Origin: Adiantum capillus-veneris | Lineage: Eukaryota; Streptophyta; Polypodiopsida; Polypodiales; Pteridaceae | NCBI GenBank assembly: GCA_014529385.2 | Contig: CM043968.1 | Location: 5,184,501-5,248,500, forward strand | Reading direction: 5' to 3' | Length of the DNA: 64,000 nt | In this document: piece after piece, positions 34,830 through 45,458 of the stretch | Numbering within the stretch: position 1 is the first letter of the stretch | Layout: each line of letters starts with the position of its first letter | The notes under the pieces: model-generated | Told to the model about the DNA's origin: nothing | Databases searched by the model: none | What the model saw: the letters and a program-made list of their open reading frames with translations, nothing else | Translations under genes and position numbers: made by a program

Positions 34830-36329
34830 TTAGTTCACTATTTCAAGTCTGTCGCTGGTAATTTGTGCACAAAGAGTTGTTTTCTCTTGTCTATGAGGTA
34901 CCTGCAATGCAACGTACGCGATAAGACATTGGGATACATGAGCACGATAGAGACATCAACATATAAAAGTAATACATGTAGCTTAGTACCTTTCGTATGT
35001 TACACTCGAAAACAAATTTTGAAGGCAAATTGAGATTGGACTCATTTAACAGATCCTCTCGAACCTGTCTTAAAGTGACATTTGATCTAACCACAACAAC
35101 TGTAAGCAAATAATTTGAAAACCATATCTCGATGGACATCAAGGGATTAAAAGCATCGTCACTTAAATCTTGATCCATAGCTACCAATTGACCATTCACT
35201 CGATGCCACCTCATGTAGTAGAAAGAAACTATAAAATTCTATGATGCTATCATATACTTGCACACAACCAAGCGCTTGTCAACTTTGCACAAAATGCCTT
35301 CAGAATCACTGACATCCCAATTATCATCCAAAAAATCAAGGCAAGTTTGGGATTTGCAGATGAACATGGTTTCTGTTTTTCTAACCTCCTCATCGTGGAA
35401 GAAATCTATAAAGACATGTAATGGCATAAATAGACTGACTCATACTTGCCTGCTTGCAATGTTTGGTCGCAAACACTTCAAAATTTTCTGATGAAGCTTG
35501 AGTTTAAAACACTCAGAGGTTTCTGAAGTTGGAACTGGCCACTTTGGGAAATCTTGTTGGGGAAGAGGGAAAGGTTTCAAAGTGCCAAATCCATGGACAG
35601 AGCAAGGGGCGTTGTAAAAGTAGTCGTAAAAGAAAACTCCCTCCTCTGCGAGAGCTCTTCTCGCACTAGTTCTGTACATAAGTTCTCCCACCGAAGCATG
35701 AAAAGCATAAAAAATACCAATTATGCACTCAACTGGTTGCCAGTCTTCTTTGTTAGAAGGATAAATATCTGCAAAAACAAAAGATAAGAGAATGGTCACA
35801 AGAAATAGTCAACAAAATAACTTGAAGGATCTTTAAAGACTTTTTAGCAATATAGTAGTCACACAGTTTGGTCTATGAGCAGGAAACCCCAAAGGTGACT
35901 GTTGTAGTTGTAGTTCGGAGTGCATATATGCATGCTCAATGAGCACCTCTTTCACTGTCTTTCCCGTTTGAGAAAAGAGAAAATCTTTCACACGTCCTTT
36001 GTAACTGTTGATGAATTCATTTGACATCCGTTTTCTTCTTCTTGTTTGAAGCAGAACCCAACTACCAATGGTGACTGTGGTAGACATCCAACGACCATGG
36101 TCTAAGTCAAAGCTGTTGAATAGTTCCACAGATTTAACAGAGGTGGATGGTTGTCGTGGTCGTCTTCCTTCCAACTCTGCTTCTATTAGCTGCGAAGTGA
36201 CACTATGCAAAAACGATAAAAGAAAAGAGGCTCACTAGTTTACACAAGAAGTAGTAGCTTGAAAAGTGTTCATCAAAAGGTGTGCCTCATTGAATGTGAG
36301 TTATAGCACATTCGGCGTTCGTCGCCCAT
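34830..36329 (-). CDS. Unknown gene C of the nested transposon, multi-exon
   Basis: Minus-strand exons, all conserved in the relic at 45459-46540: about 36200-35860 (ELFNSFDLDHGRWMSTTVTI, basic TRRRKRMSNEF, GKTVKEVLIEHAYMHSE), about 35770-35455 (QPVECIIGIFYAFHASVGEL, RTSARRALAEEGVFFYDYFY), about 35420-35255 (FIDFFHDEEVRKTETMFICK), 35228-34990 (MRWHRVNGQLVAMDQDLSDD to NLPSKFVFEC) and 34901-34830 (VPHRQEKTTLCAQI, stop TAA). A possible first ATG is at 36329. The C-terminal TVVVVRSNVTLRQVREDLL...KFVFEC...VPHRQEK has the alternating pattern of a beta-grasp (ubiquitin- or DCX-like) domain, but that is a weak guess. No stop interrupts the exons, so it may be the best preserved gene of the element. 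Confidence 0.5.
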
Positions 36330-36369
36330 GGCAGGAGAATAATTTGCACAAATCGCGTCGTATCTTGTT

Positions 36370-36531
36370 ATTCAGATCTTTTTAACAGAAAAAACTCTTT
36401 TTTGAAAACGCACAAATTTGAGATAAAAATCAAATAAATTGGAGCTACCGTTGTGGTGACTCAAACTCTATTGGTCGAACATCATTCTCTCTCTAACACC
36501 AAAAAGTCATTTTTTGAGTCCAAACTTTTCC
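36370..36531. repeat. Right terminal inverted repeat region of the nested transposon
   Basis: Ends AGTCCAAACTTTTCC (36517-36531), the exact inverse of the left end, with degenerate similarity further inward. Confidence 0.65.
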
Positions 36532-36533
36532 TA

Positions 36534-37256
36534 ATGGATTGCAGAAATTAGCCACACAAGACAGCCAGTCCGAAAGATGGAGACTTGGTGTTCAAGATGC
36601 AAATTTAAGGACCATATCTCCACTGAATGTCCACAATGTACCTACTGCAAGGCCTTTGGTCACCTATGGAATAATTGTGGCATAAGAATTCACCATTTTA
36701 AGAAAGGAAAGGATTTTTCATGGTTGCCTACACTGAACCAGTGAAGGTAGAACCAATCAAAGTAGCTCAAGAGGAGAGACCAGGTACTAGTGGTACTGGT
36801 CAGGGACGTGACAGATACCAACCAGGAATGGGCAGAGGAAGAGGAAGAGGCAACTTCCAGAACAGGAGCATGAATTGCTATACTTGTGGGAAGTATGGTC
36901 ATTTTGCAGCCCAATGTCCAGATGCACCTCTAACAACTACTACTGAGGCTAAGGCACCAGAACCAGTCCCAGTCAGGGTAGTTACCAGGATCAAGGGAGT
37001 AGTCATTGAAGAAATCCCAGACACTTCAGAAGTACTAGTCAAACATAAAAACAGCAAGTGGGCTCAACAAAGAGAAGTTTGGAAGGCCAAAGGTAAAGAA
37101 AAGGTGGTAGATGAGTGGCAAGAGCTGCGGGAACTAGCAGCTAAAATCACGGAGGATTTAGCTAAGAAGCTGCCAGAGCAGCCAGAAAGTTTCAAAGCTA
37201 GAGTCATTCAGAGGATACCAGCCCAATCGACTGATAAAGATCAGTACCGGCCATGA
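36534..37256 (+). pseudogene. gag: gag, 3' part with zinc knuckles
   Basis: Resumes gag after the nested element. First a knuckle-like segment METWCSRCKFKDHISTECPQ CTYCKAFGHLWNNC (36581-36680), then after a frameshift the frame from about 36720 has the classical CCHC knuckle CYTCGKYGHFAAQC (36877-36918) and a charged linker to a TGA at 37254. These zinc fingers bind the element's RNA. The shift between the two parts and the TGA (probably CGA before) are decay. Confidence 0.75.
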
Positions 37257-37408
37257 CAGAGACCATGCTGGCTGTGGTACATGGACTAGCTGATGAAATG
37301 GGAATGGGTGGAAAGAGTGGAAGCACTGCAAAAGAAGAATGGCAGTGTGAAGATACCAGTTCTTCAAGCTCTGACAATCAGTCTGACTAAGAGAGAGAAG
37401 AAATTCAG

Positions 37409-37952
37409 GTGAAAATTTGTGATAGAATCCAGAAGCTGGCTGTAGAGCTGGAGGATATAAGAAAAACCTTGCCTGAGGTGGCCAACTTTATCAGACAGCG
37501 TAGGAAGACTGAGGCAGAGGCCAAAAAAGTGGACCTGACGGCTGTCCGGGATGATGAAGTTCCACTTATTCAGGTAGACTACAAGGTCAGGAAGCAGTGG
37601 GAACCTCTCTCAAGCGTTATCCTGGATGGAGGGGCAGGAATCAACATAATGGGAGCCCATCTTCAACAGAGAATGGGTATCACTAATATGAAACCAACAC
37701 CATTCAAAGTAAGAATGGAAGATCATAGTCGTACAGGCGATGGGTATGATTGAAAACATGCTGATAAGAGTTGGGAGGGAGAAATTCAAAACTAGTTTCC
37801 TAGTCCTAGATGTGCAGGGAGCATATGGAATGCTACTAGGGCGCCCATGGTTAAGAACAACACATGCTGTTCATGACTATGAAAACCAAACTTTGACCAT
37901 AGAAGGGGCCAGTGGCAGAATCCAAATCCAGACCAACAATACCAGGAGCTAG
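37409..37952 (+). pseudogene. Retroviral-type aspartic protease, frameshifted
   Basis: ILDGGAGINIM (about 37619-37651) is the active-site loop in the DGG form common in plant Tat elements, preceded by VDYKVRKQWEPLS. A frameshift near 37735 leads to the second frame with LVLDVQGAYGMLLGRPWL (37801-37854), the C-terminal LLGRPWL motif. It would process the Gag-Pol polyprotein. Inactive here. Confidence 0.75.
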
Positions 37953-38375
37953 AAAAAGGAACTGAGGCCGAAGGAGTTGTGTCAGAAGTACAGAGCCAAG
38001 AAGATCGAGTGAATGCTAGCGGCTATGAACATATTCCCGTTGGCAGAAATCGACTTGAATGCAGTCTTGCTGAACAAAGAGCAGGATGACAAGCAGAAGA
38101 GACAATTCCCTAATCAGTTTACAGAAGTCAATACAGGAGAAAGAACAGTTCAGCTAACTGGAAGGATGGTGGAACCAGCTGATACTGGTATAGTAGAGGA
38201 ACCAGTATGTTCTGAAGAGTACCCAGTGGATCAGAATAATGATTCAGAAATGAATGGACCATCCTGGGATTACGCTGAAGAATCGACCAAACGAAAAGGA
38301 GGCGGACCAAACTGGTTGCTTCCAGACAATTAGGAAGTAGAAGAGTGGAACCTAGGATCAAAGGAAAATCCCAGA

Positions 38376-39437
38376 ATGATCAAGGTTAACAAGCACCTCA
38401 ACCCAGCAATGAAGGAAAGGGCACGAAAAATGTTCCAGAATTATAAAGATGTGTTTGCCTGGGAACATACGGATGTGAAGGGAGTAGATCTTGAAGTCTG
38501 TCAGCACCGAATACCACTAAAACCGGATGCTAGGCCAGTAAGATTGCAAAGATATCGGATGAATCCCAACTATGCAAAGAAGGTCAAGGAGGAGATTGAT
38601 AATCTTCTCAAGGTTGGATTTATTATGGAAGTGGCAAGCAGTGATTGGCTATTTCCCATAGTCATCGTCCCCAAGAAGAATGGAAAATTGAGAGTTTGTG
38701 TTGACTATAGGAAACTAAATGCTCAGACTATTAAGGATCCATTTCCCTTACCGTTTACTGATATGTTGCTTGATGAGATCACAGGATATGAGATGTATAG
38801 CTTCATGGATGGTTATAGCGGCTATAACCAGTTACAAATCGCTCCTGAAGATAGAGCCAAGACCACTTTCATCACTGAGTGGGGAGCTTTCATGTATTTG
38901 GTGATGCCTTTTGGCCTGTGCAATGCACCAGCTACTTTTCAGCGGTGTATGATGGAGATTTTTAATGAATTTGTTCATCGGTTCCTCGCCATTTTCATGG
39001 ATGACTTCACTGTCTGTTCAGATGAGGAACATCATCTTCTATTCCTAGAGATGGTTTTCAAACGCTGTCAGGAGAAGCGAATTTGTTTGAATCCATTCAA
39101 ATCTGTTTTTCTAGTCTGGAAGGGACAGCTACTGGGACATGTGGTTTCCCGCAATGGAATAGAGATGGCCAATGACAAAATACAATGTGTTCAGCAAGCT
39201 AAAGCACCCAGAACTGCTTCAAAGTTGAGTTCTTTCTTGGGTTATGTGAATTTCTATAGAAGATTTGTACACAAGTTTGCTTCTCAAGCAGTACCACTAT
39301 ATGAGCTTACAAAGAAGACCAGTAAGTTCAACTGGACTACTGAGTGTGAGGAGAGTTTCCAGAATTTGAAAAAATCCAGTACCAGTAAACCGGTCCTTAG
39401 GCAGCCGAATTGGGATATTATTTTCACGTACATGTAG
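38376..39437 (+). CDS. pol: Reverse transcriptase of the gypsy element
   Basis: One open frame of 353 codons. Landmarks: HRIPLKPDARPVRLQRYRMN, VPKKNGKLRVCVDYRKLN (38670-38722), MPFGLCNAPATFQRCM and the polymerase box FMDDF (38994-39008; YxDD in most elements, F here), then LGHVVSRNGIEM and LGYVNFYRRFVHKF of the thumb/connection. It copies element RNA into DNA in the cytoplasmic particle. The frame runs into the RNase H part, which is in another frame from about 39410. Confidence 0.9.
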   Translation: MIKVNKHLNPAMKERARKMFQNYKDVFAWEHTDVKGVDLEVCQHRIPLKPDARPVRLQRYRMNPNYAKKVKEEIDNLLKVGFIMEVASSDWLFPIVIVPKKNGKLRVCVDYRKLNAQTIKDPFPLPFTDMLLDEITGYEMYSFMDGYSGYNQLQIAPEDRAKTTFITEWGAFMYLVMPFGLCNAPATFQRCMMEIFNEFVHRFLAIFMDDFTVCSDEEHHLLFLEMVFKRCQEKRICLNPFKSVFLVWKGQLLGHVVSRNGIEMANDKIQCVQQAKAPRTASKLSSFLGYVNFYRRFVHKFASQAVPLYELTKKTSKFNWTTECEESFQNLKKSSTSKPVLRQPNWDIIFTYM

Positions 39438-39610
39438 ATGCTTCAGGATTGGCAATGGGGACAATATTAGCTCAGCCAGATGGCAAAACAGCCTATCCGG
39501 TCTATTTTGCTACTCGCAGATTTAGTCAGGCTGAACAAGGCTATACGACTACTGAGAGAGAAGCCCTTGGAATGGTTTTTAGCACCACGAAGTTCAGACA
39601 TTACCTTTTC
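39410..39610 (+). pseudogene. RNase H, N-terminal half only
   Basis: HVHVDASGLAMGTILAQPDG (first catalytic Asp), YFATRRFSQAEQGYTTTERE (catalytic Glu) and FRHYLF are present, then the sequence jumps to integrase. The remaining RNase H (later Asp residues) and the linker are deleted, roughly 600 bp or more compared with intact elements. Confidence 0.75.
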
Positions 39611-40560
39611 CAACGAAGTAACTTACAAGAAGATTCTGCAAGCTGGTCTGTGGTGGCAAGCACTGATTGCTGATGTCAGAAGTTTTTGTAAAACTTGTGA
39701 CATATGCCAAAGAATGGGCCGAGAAATAGCTACAGATATGACTCCCTTAATGCCAATACAAACACTGGGAGTATTCATGAAATGGGGACTCGATTTTATG
39801 GGACCTTTTAAGAAGGTGACTCCCAGGAAGAACAAGTACATAGTAATGGCTACTTGTTATGTTACCAAGTGGGTTGAAGCTAAGGCTCTTCTTGACAACA
39901 CAGCCAAGTCAATTGCAAGGTTTCTATTTGAGAATATTGTCTGCCGATATGGATGTCCAGTAGAGATTGTGACCGATCAAGGAACACATTTTATCAATGA
40001 CACTATGGAAATCCTATTGGATATGCTTTCAGTCAAGCATCAGAAATCTACTCCTTCCTATCCCAGATGCAATGGAAAAGCTGAAAGTAGCAATAAGACA
40101 ATCAAGACTATTCTCACTAAGGTGGTGCAAAAGAAACCAGACCAGTGGGATTTGAAACTTCAGACTGCTCTATGGGCTTATAGGACAGCTTATAAGGTAA
40201 CTACTGGAATGACACCATTCAGAATGGTGTATGGTACTGAAGCTGTGGTTCCTATGGAGTTTTTCATCCTCAGTCTGAGAATGGCTGTGAAGTATGGATT
40301 AGACTTCAACCATAATCTTAAGAAAAGGCTGGATGAACTGATGCAATTAGATGAACTCAGGAAAAGGGCTATATTGGAACAAGAAATTGTTCAACAACAA
40401 AGGAAGCACTGGCATGATTGCCGAATTAAAGTTTGAGAATTCTAGAAAGGAGACTTAGTGATTCTATATCAGTCTAGACTGGGTCCAAAGAAGCCGAACT
40501 TGAAAATTGCCTAGATAGGACCTTTTGAGATAGATTGGGTCTTCTCCAATGGCACAGTCA
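39600..40560 (+). pseudogene. Integrase of the gypsy element, N-terminal zinc finger truncated
   Basis: Starts inside the HHCC region (TYKKILQAGLWW, CKTCDICQR keeps the two Cys). The core has WGLDFMGPF, TDQGTHF and AESSNKTI with the D, D, E residues in place. The frame ends at TGA 40435, but V*EF*KGDLVIL and IA*IGPFEI follow in the same frame: the three stops replace the usual R, Q and W of VREFQKGDLV and WIGPF, so simple transitions ended this gene. Confidence 0.8.
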
Positions 40561-40976
40561 GATTGAAAGATTTATATGGACTGATGTTTCCAGGAGTATA
40601 TAATGGAGCAAAGATCAAGATTTATTATTCAGAGACCAGAGAAACTGGGCCAAAACAAGGTACTAAGGAACTGGAAGTTGCTGATCAAGAGATATCGGAA
40701 TCAAACATTTTTGGACTTTTTCATGTGCAACCAGTTCCAACTTCAGAACCAGTACCAGAAGGATCAGATCAGGATGACCTTAGAATCAGTACCAGTATGT
40801 TCGAGCCAGACTGGAAATCAGTCCAGTACCAGTATGGACATACTTTCCAATTTTTAAGCGCCCAACGGTCAAATGGCACGCCAGTGGTAATTATTTCAAG
40901 GATGGGTCGCAGTCTTGTCCAATGCATGTCTGCAACGACGCACACAAGTCTAGGAGCGGCGAGTGGTGGAGCTGTT
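40561..40976 (+). other. Integrase C-terminal end and spacer before the extra ORF
   Basis: The frame carries on from the GPY/F module (FSNGTVRLKDLYG) into a low-complexity stretch (PTSEPVPEGSDQDD) and then sequence without clear coding character. It may hold the promoter or splice acceptor of the extra ORF. Confidence 0.4.
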
Positions 40977-43900
40977 ATGGCGCGTACACGTATAACAGCC
41001 AGGAGAGTTAGCATTTTTCCTCATAAATCCCCTGCGCGACACTTCCCTCCTGTTAACCATTCGCCATCGCCAAGCTCCGAGGTTTCTTCTCTACAGCCGC
41101 AAACTTCGACCTCTGACGAGACAGTTGACTATCAGATAGTCTTGCCAGTGACACCAGGAAACGGATTCGACACGACAAGTAAGTCATCTTCTCCTTCGCC
41201 TGTTTCATCATCATCGACCTCACAGTGTACGGGTAGAAGGAAACGCTCAGAGAAGATGCAGGAGTCTCTTGAGGAAACCCAGGCCATAGTTGTTGAGGCA
41301 AAGGCAAGCCTTCCCGTTATCCCGTACAGTAAAATCCAACGTTATGTCTTTACTGATCAAGCAATGACTCTGCTACAACACTGGGATCTTCGAGTTGTGT
41401 TGCAAGCTACAAGAATTGCTTTTGATGCAGATATCATCAAGCAAGTTCTTGATTCCTTTGATGCTGAAAATGGCATTGCCATGGTAAATAGCAGAAGGGT
41501 GGCAGTGACACCAGAAGCCATAGCATTTGCATTCCGGATGCCCAATGAGCCCAAACCTTCTGTGGCAACTGCGCAATAGATAAGTATAGCTCTGAAGGAG
41601 GATGAAACGGCTATACGAAAGCGCAAGGCAAGTGCTCAAGGAGTTCCAGTAGTAGCAGGACTGAAAGCCTCCACTGCTTAGGTTCGTAGCCGAAGCAGTA
41701 AGCCTTAAGAACAAAAAATTGTTTGCTATGCTGTTGGCCAAGATACTAGATCCACAGGTTCCTATCAAAATTTGTCAAATTCTCTCGTATAATGTACTCC
41801 AGCAGACTACCAAGCTAAAATATCAAACTGTTTTCAAGGCCTGGTATGTTTGGCAATTCCTGTATTGGGCTACTGCTGCAGATGTTAATGAGCAGGTAAA
41901 GAAGGCTTGGAGTGAGCAGCCAATTTTTGAACCAAAGAACATTGAACTGTCCTCAGACGATGAGGAAACAGACAGTCAAACCATTTCAACCGACCTGAAA
42001 AGGAAAGCAACTGCAGAACAGGCTGGTAGTTCAAAGAAGCCAAAAATTACACTGATAAAAAGCAGTGAGTTTTTGAAGCAGATAGAAAGCGAGGTCAAGA
42101 CAGTAACCACTGAAAAAGCTGTAGTGAGCCAGACTGAGTAGCAATCTGCTCAGAAGACTGTGCATGACCAGACAATTGTAAAAAATACAGTTGCTACTGG
42201 GTCTGGGAAAGATCATGCCAAGCCAGCCACTATTGAAAAGATAGCAGACCAGTCAGGGGACAAAGGCAAGAGTCAATTGGACAAAGGGAAAGGTCCAGCG
42301 TTCTCGACTTTGCCTGGAGGAGTTCTTACAAATACTGGAAACCTTCTACAACTGGTAAAACATGATAAGTTGCAGCAAATGCAGACTCCACAATTGAAAG
42401 GGCATCTTCTGCTCAGCAAAGCTGATTATGCAACTCTACCCTAGGTGGCTCCAGTGGAAATATATGAGCCTACTGATTCTGATCCAACCACAGTCAAAGA
42501 CACATGTTCAGTCCTTATACAATCTTCTTGGAATACCATTATCAGTTGTATGGGACAACTGATGGAGGCTGCTGGATCAGAAGAGGAAGTCAAAAAGCTC
42601 AAAGCTGACTTGACAGAAGCACAACATCAGATTGAAAAGCTCCAGAAAGCCTAGGAAGAGCAGAACATACAACACAGGGTACTGGAAGCTCATTCAAAAA
42701 GGACTAATGAGTTCTTGAATAAAAAGCTAGCTAAGGCTGAATCTAAAATAATGATCATCAAGAATCAAAGGAATGAAGCACTGAGAGCTGCAGAGCGAGC
42801 TGAAACAATGCTCAGGATGAAGCGGGCAGAATTCAAAAACCTACTGATGCGCCATACAGCTCTGAAGACTTCCCTGACTGAAAGATACATCTATAACAGC
42901 TTGTCTAAAATTTTAAATCCATCAGGCAATGCTGTTTTCAATTTAGAGAATTTAAAGTCCTTAATGGAAAGTATGCAGAGCGATTTGCAGGACAAGGTGA
43001 GTGAGTACAATAATGCTCTGATGAACCAAGCTATAATGGATTATATTGAGCAGCAGACTTCTCCGGATGAGGAGGAAGAAGACGAGGAAGATGAAGCTGA
43101 TCAGGAGGAGGATGATCAAGAAGCTGGGTATACAAAGGATGATGATGATGCCCCACCACCATCTCCACCTCTAGGACCTGGTACTGGTGGGACAGGGCCA
43201 AATGAAGGAGGCCAGTCCACAGCCAGACCAACCAGGCCAGAACGAGGGCCAGCAGGAAGGACAGGACAAAGAGCAACAGTTGAGTAACCAGCATACTGAA
43301 GAGCAGCAGCCCAGTCACACTAGGAATCAGCCAACTGATCAATCCCATCTCAGCAGAGATGCTAAAGGGAAAATGAACTACAGGATGAGGGACCAGTTTG
43401 CTGATCATCAGCATTCACTGCAGCTCATTACCCTGAATAGGAAATTGAGACATCAACAGGTTTCCATCACCAAACAATATCTGGAGGATGATGATCTCTT
43501 GTCTGACTTGGAAAGATTTCAAAGGCTATATGTGGGAGCCAGTGAAATGGTAGAACATTGGAAATCAACAACTTTCTATGATAAAGAAGCTTGCCGACTA
43601 CATGTGCATCCCAGTACAGTCCAACTGCTAGAACGAGTTCCTGAATGGATACTTAATGCTGATGAGAGAGTGGCAAACCCGCACTGGCAAAGGAACTGGA
43701 ACTTCTGCTGGGTAACAAACCAACTTACCGTTGTATGAAGGATGTTAGGGTACAACTCAAGGAAGTTTTGGTACAAATGCAAACTGCCACAAGTGTTTTG
43801 GATCAGAGAGTCAAAGCCATTCTTGAGGACCAGACAGCCACTAGCAGAGGACCTCAGACACGAATGTCAGTCGAAGCACATGCAACTGCTCTCCGAACAC

Positions 43901-44691
43901 TATTCTAGCTAGTGAGAATCACCAGAAAGATGATGCAGCAGGAGAACTAGGCTGTTCTCAATTTCTTAGAATTTGTGCCCGATTCTCCAGTTCTCTTGTA
44001 TGCTGTTCCAGCAAGAGAAACCGAGCTGCCAAGATTCTTTCCAACGCTGTATCCTCAACATCAAGAACCAGTTGATCGTCTCACATACTTCAAATTTACT
44101 GATGAGCCTCAGGATTGGTATGAGCGGTCAACTGTGGAATGGAAGACTTGGCAGACGTTGTTCAATGATGCTCTCCAAATCAATGACATTCAGGAACTGA
44201 AAGAGGAGATGCAAAGGATCCAACTGTGTATGGGCCAATGAAAGATTCAAGTCAGAGGACTGACCAGGATTACTAATCAGTTGCTACAACTTACGATCGA
44301 ATCTTCCAAATTACCTGAAAAAGACATTGCAGCAAAGCCGGGTCTGGCACCACAGTACAGGGAGATGGCTGAGATTCTTTTCGAAGCTCGAGTCAAAACT
44401 AATCATCCTCTTCCAGAAGGATGGATCCATACTGCTTTGCATTGTCATAAGCTGGCCAGAACCAGACTGAGCAAGGGCAGGCGTACACTCTATGATCCTG
44501 ACACCAAAACCTATCATTCTCTCACGCCTTATGAAGTAGAGATGACCACCGATCGGCGGGATCAACTTGAGCAGGAGGCCATTTACCGACTGATTCATAA
44601 GGAGAATGCTGGTAATGGGACTTCTCAGGAACCGTCCAGGTCAAAGGGCAAAGGCAAACGGAAGACGGTCCAATGGAAGGATACTAGGTAG
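40977..44691 (+). pseudogene. Additional ORF after integrase (Tat-type aORF), several stops
   Basis: From ATG 40977 the protein starts MARTRITARRVSIF, then a Ser/Pro-rich region and a globular part (VFTDQAMTLLQHWDLRVVLQ, RRVAVTPEAIAFAFRMP) resembling the plant 'putative transposon protein' domain of retroelement extra ORFs. After a stop at 41577 and a frameshift it continues with KLFAMLLAKILDPQVPIKIC, a Ser/Lys-rich linker, a long coiled coil (VKKLKADLTEAQHQIEKLQ; KLAKAESKIMIIKNQRNEAL), a Glu/Asp-rich run (43060-43130), and more conserved blocks to TAG 44689. In-frame TAG codons at 42139, 42442 and 42652 do not change frame. Role of such ORFs is unknown. Confidence 0.65.
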
Positions 44692-44744
44692 TTCCATCTC
44701 AAAATTCAGTGGGGCGACTTTTCTTCTCAGCAGGCAGGGAGAGA

Positions 44745-45453
44745 TGACAGCTCTACCTTGGCCTGATGACAGCTCCACCTTGGCCACCTTGGCCTGGTTA
44801 GAGCTCCACCTTGGCCTTTTCCGCTGCCTCTCGCGATCCTTGGCCTTTTCAGCTACCTACTTGCAATCTTTGTATGGCCATTCTATCAGTGGTCAAGCCG
44901 GTATCCCAACATCAGAACCAGACGATGGATTTTTCAGTCTCACATCAGAATCAGACAGGGGAATTTTTCAGAAATTTTGGAATCTTGCCAAAATTCATTC
45001 ACTATGTGGGAACGTCTTCTTAGAAGATGGGCAGCGGATTACTATAGTAATTACTACAGTAAACTCGAAGTGTATAAATAGGGCCCATTACATTGTAATC
45101 GGGTTGGCAATTATTATCATTTGGGTTAGCGCCTTGGCTATACTTGTACTTGAGAATCATTGGCAGTATTGTTGGCTGTACTTTCTCTCTGTAATCATAT
45201 TCGTTGTAATCTTGATCTGTAATCCCAATCATGGCATATATTTCAGTTATACTTACTTCTCGTCTAGTCTTCTGAATTTGAATTTGAATCTGAACCTTAT
45301 TTCCAGTACATAAGTCTGATTCTTATTTCAGTGTCCACATTTCAGTCTAGTCTCTGATTCCTGTCCAGTCTGCTGTCTGAAATCTTCCCACACTAGTAAC
45401 TGAAATCTTCCAACACTGGAATTAGTTGTCTCAAGAGATCAGCTCCAATTCCA
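44745..45453 (+). mobile_element. 3' LTR of the gypsy element
   Basis: Certain from 44999 (TCACTATGTGGG) to CCAATTCCA at 45453, matching the 5' LTR, with one TATAAATA (45073-45080). The start is not fixed: a purine-rich AGGCAGGGAGAGA (44732-44744) before TGACAGC suggests 44745, while TGTATGG at 44871 fits the TGTA start of the 5' LTR. Confidence 0.75.
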
Positions 45454-45458
45454 TGGCA
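45454..45458 (+). repeat. Target-site duplication TGGCA, right copy
   Basis: Identical to 24726-24730. Confidence 0.8.

Larger units (their letters stand above)
26472..36531. mobile_element. Nested 10-kb DNA transposon carrying transposase, histone H3-like, Ulp1-like and unknown genes
   Basis: The sequence CATTAGGAAAAGTTTGGACT (26467-26486) is matched exactly, inverted, at 36517-36536. Similarity continues inward in patches (AAAAAATG, TTAGAGAGAGA, ATACGAC, GAACGCCGA). If TA is the duplicated target (26470-26471 and 36532-36533), the element runs GGAAAAG...CTTTTCC and the original site was the palindrome CATTAATG. It interrupts gag. Gene order: transposase (+), unknown plus H3-like gene (-), CG-rich divergent promoter, Ulp1-like gene (+), unknown gene C (-). 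Superfamily not recognised with confidence. Confidence 0.75.
24731..45453 (+). mobile_element. Ty3/gypsy LTR retrotransposon, probably Tat lineage, interrupted by a nested DNA transposon
   Basis: LTRs at both ends and a 5 bp duplication (TGGCA) delimit it. Order: gag, protease, reverse transcriptase, RNase H, integrase, then a long additional ORF before the 3' LTR, which together point to the non-chromoviral Tat group. The likely primer-binding site starts TGGCGATCATGGTGGG at 25303; I do not recognise the tRNA. Without the 10,060 bp insertion at 26472-36531 the element is about 10.7 kb. Many nonsense codons and a deletion make it defective. Confidence 0.8.
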
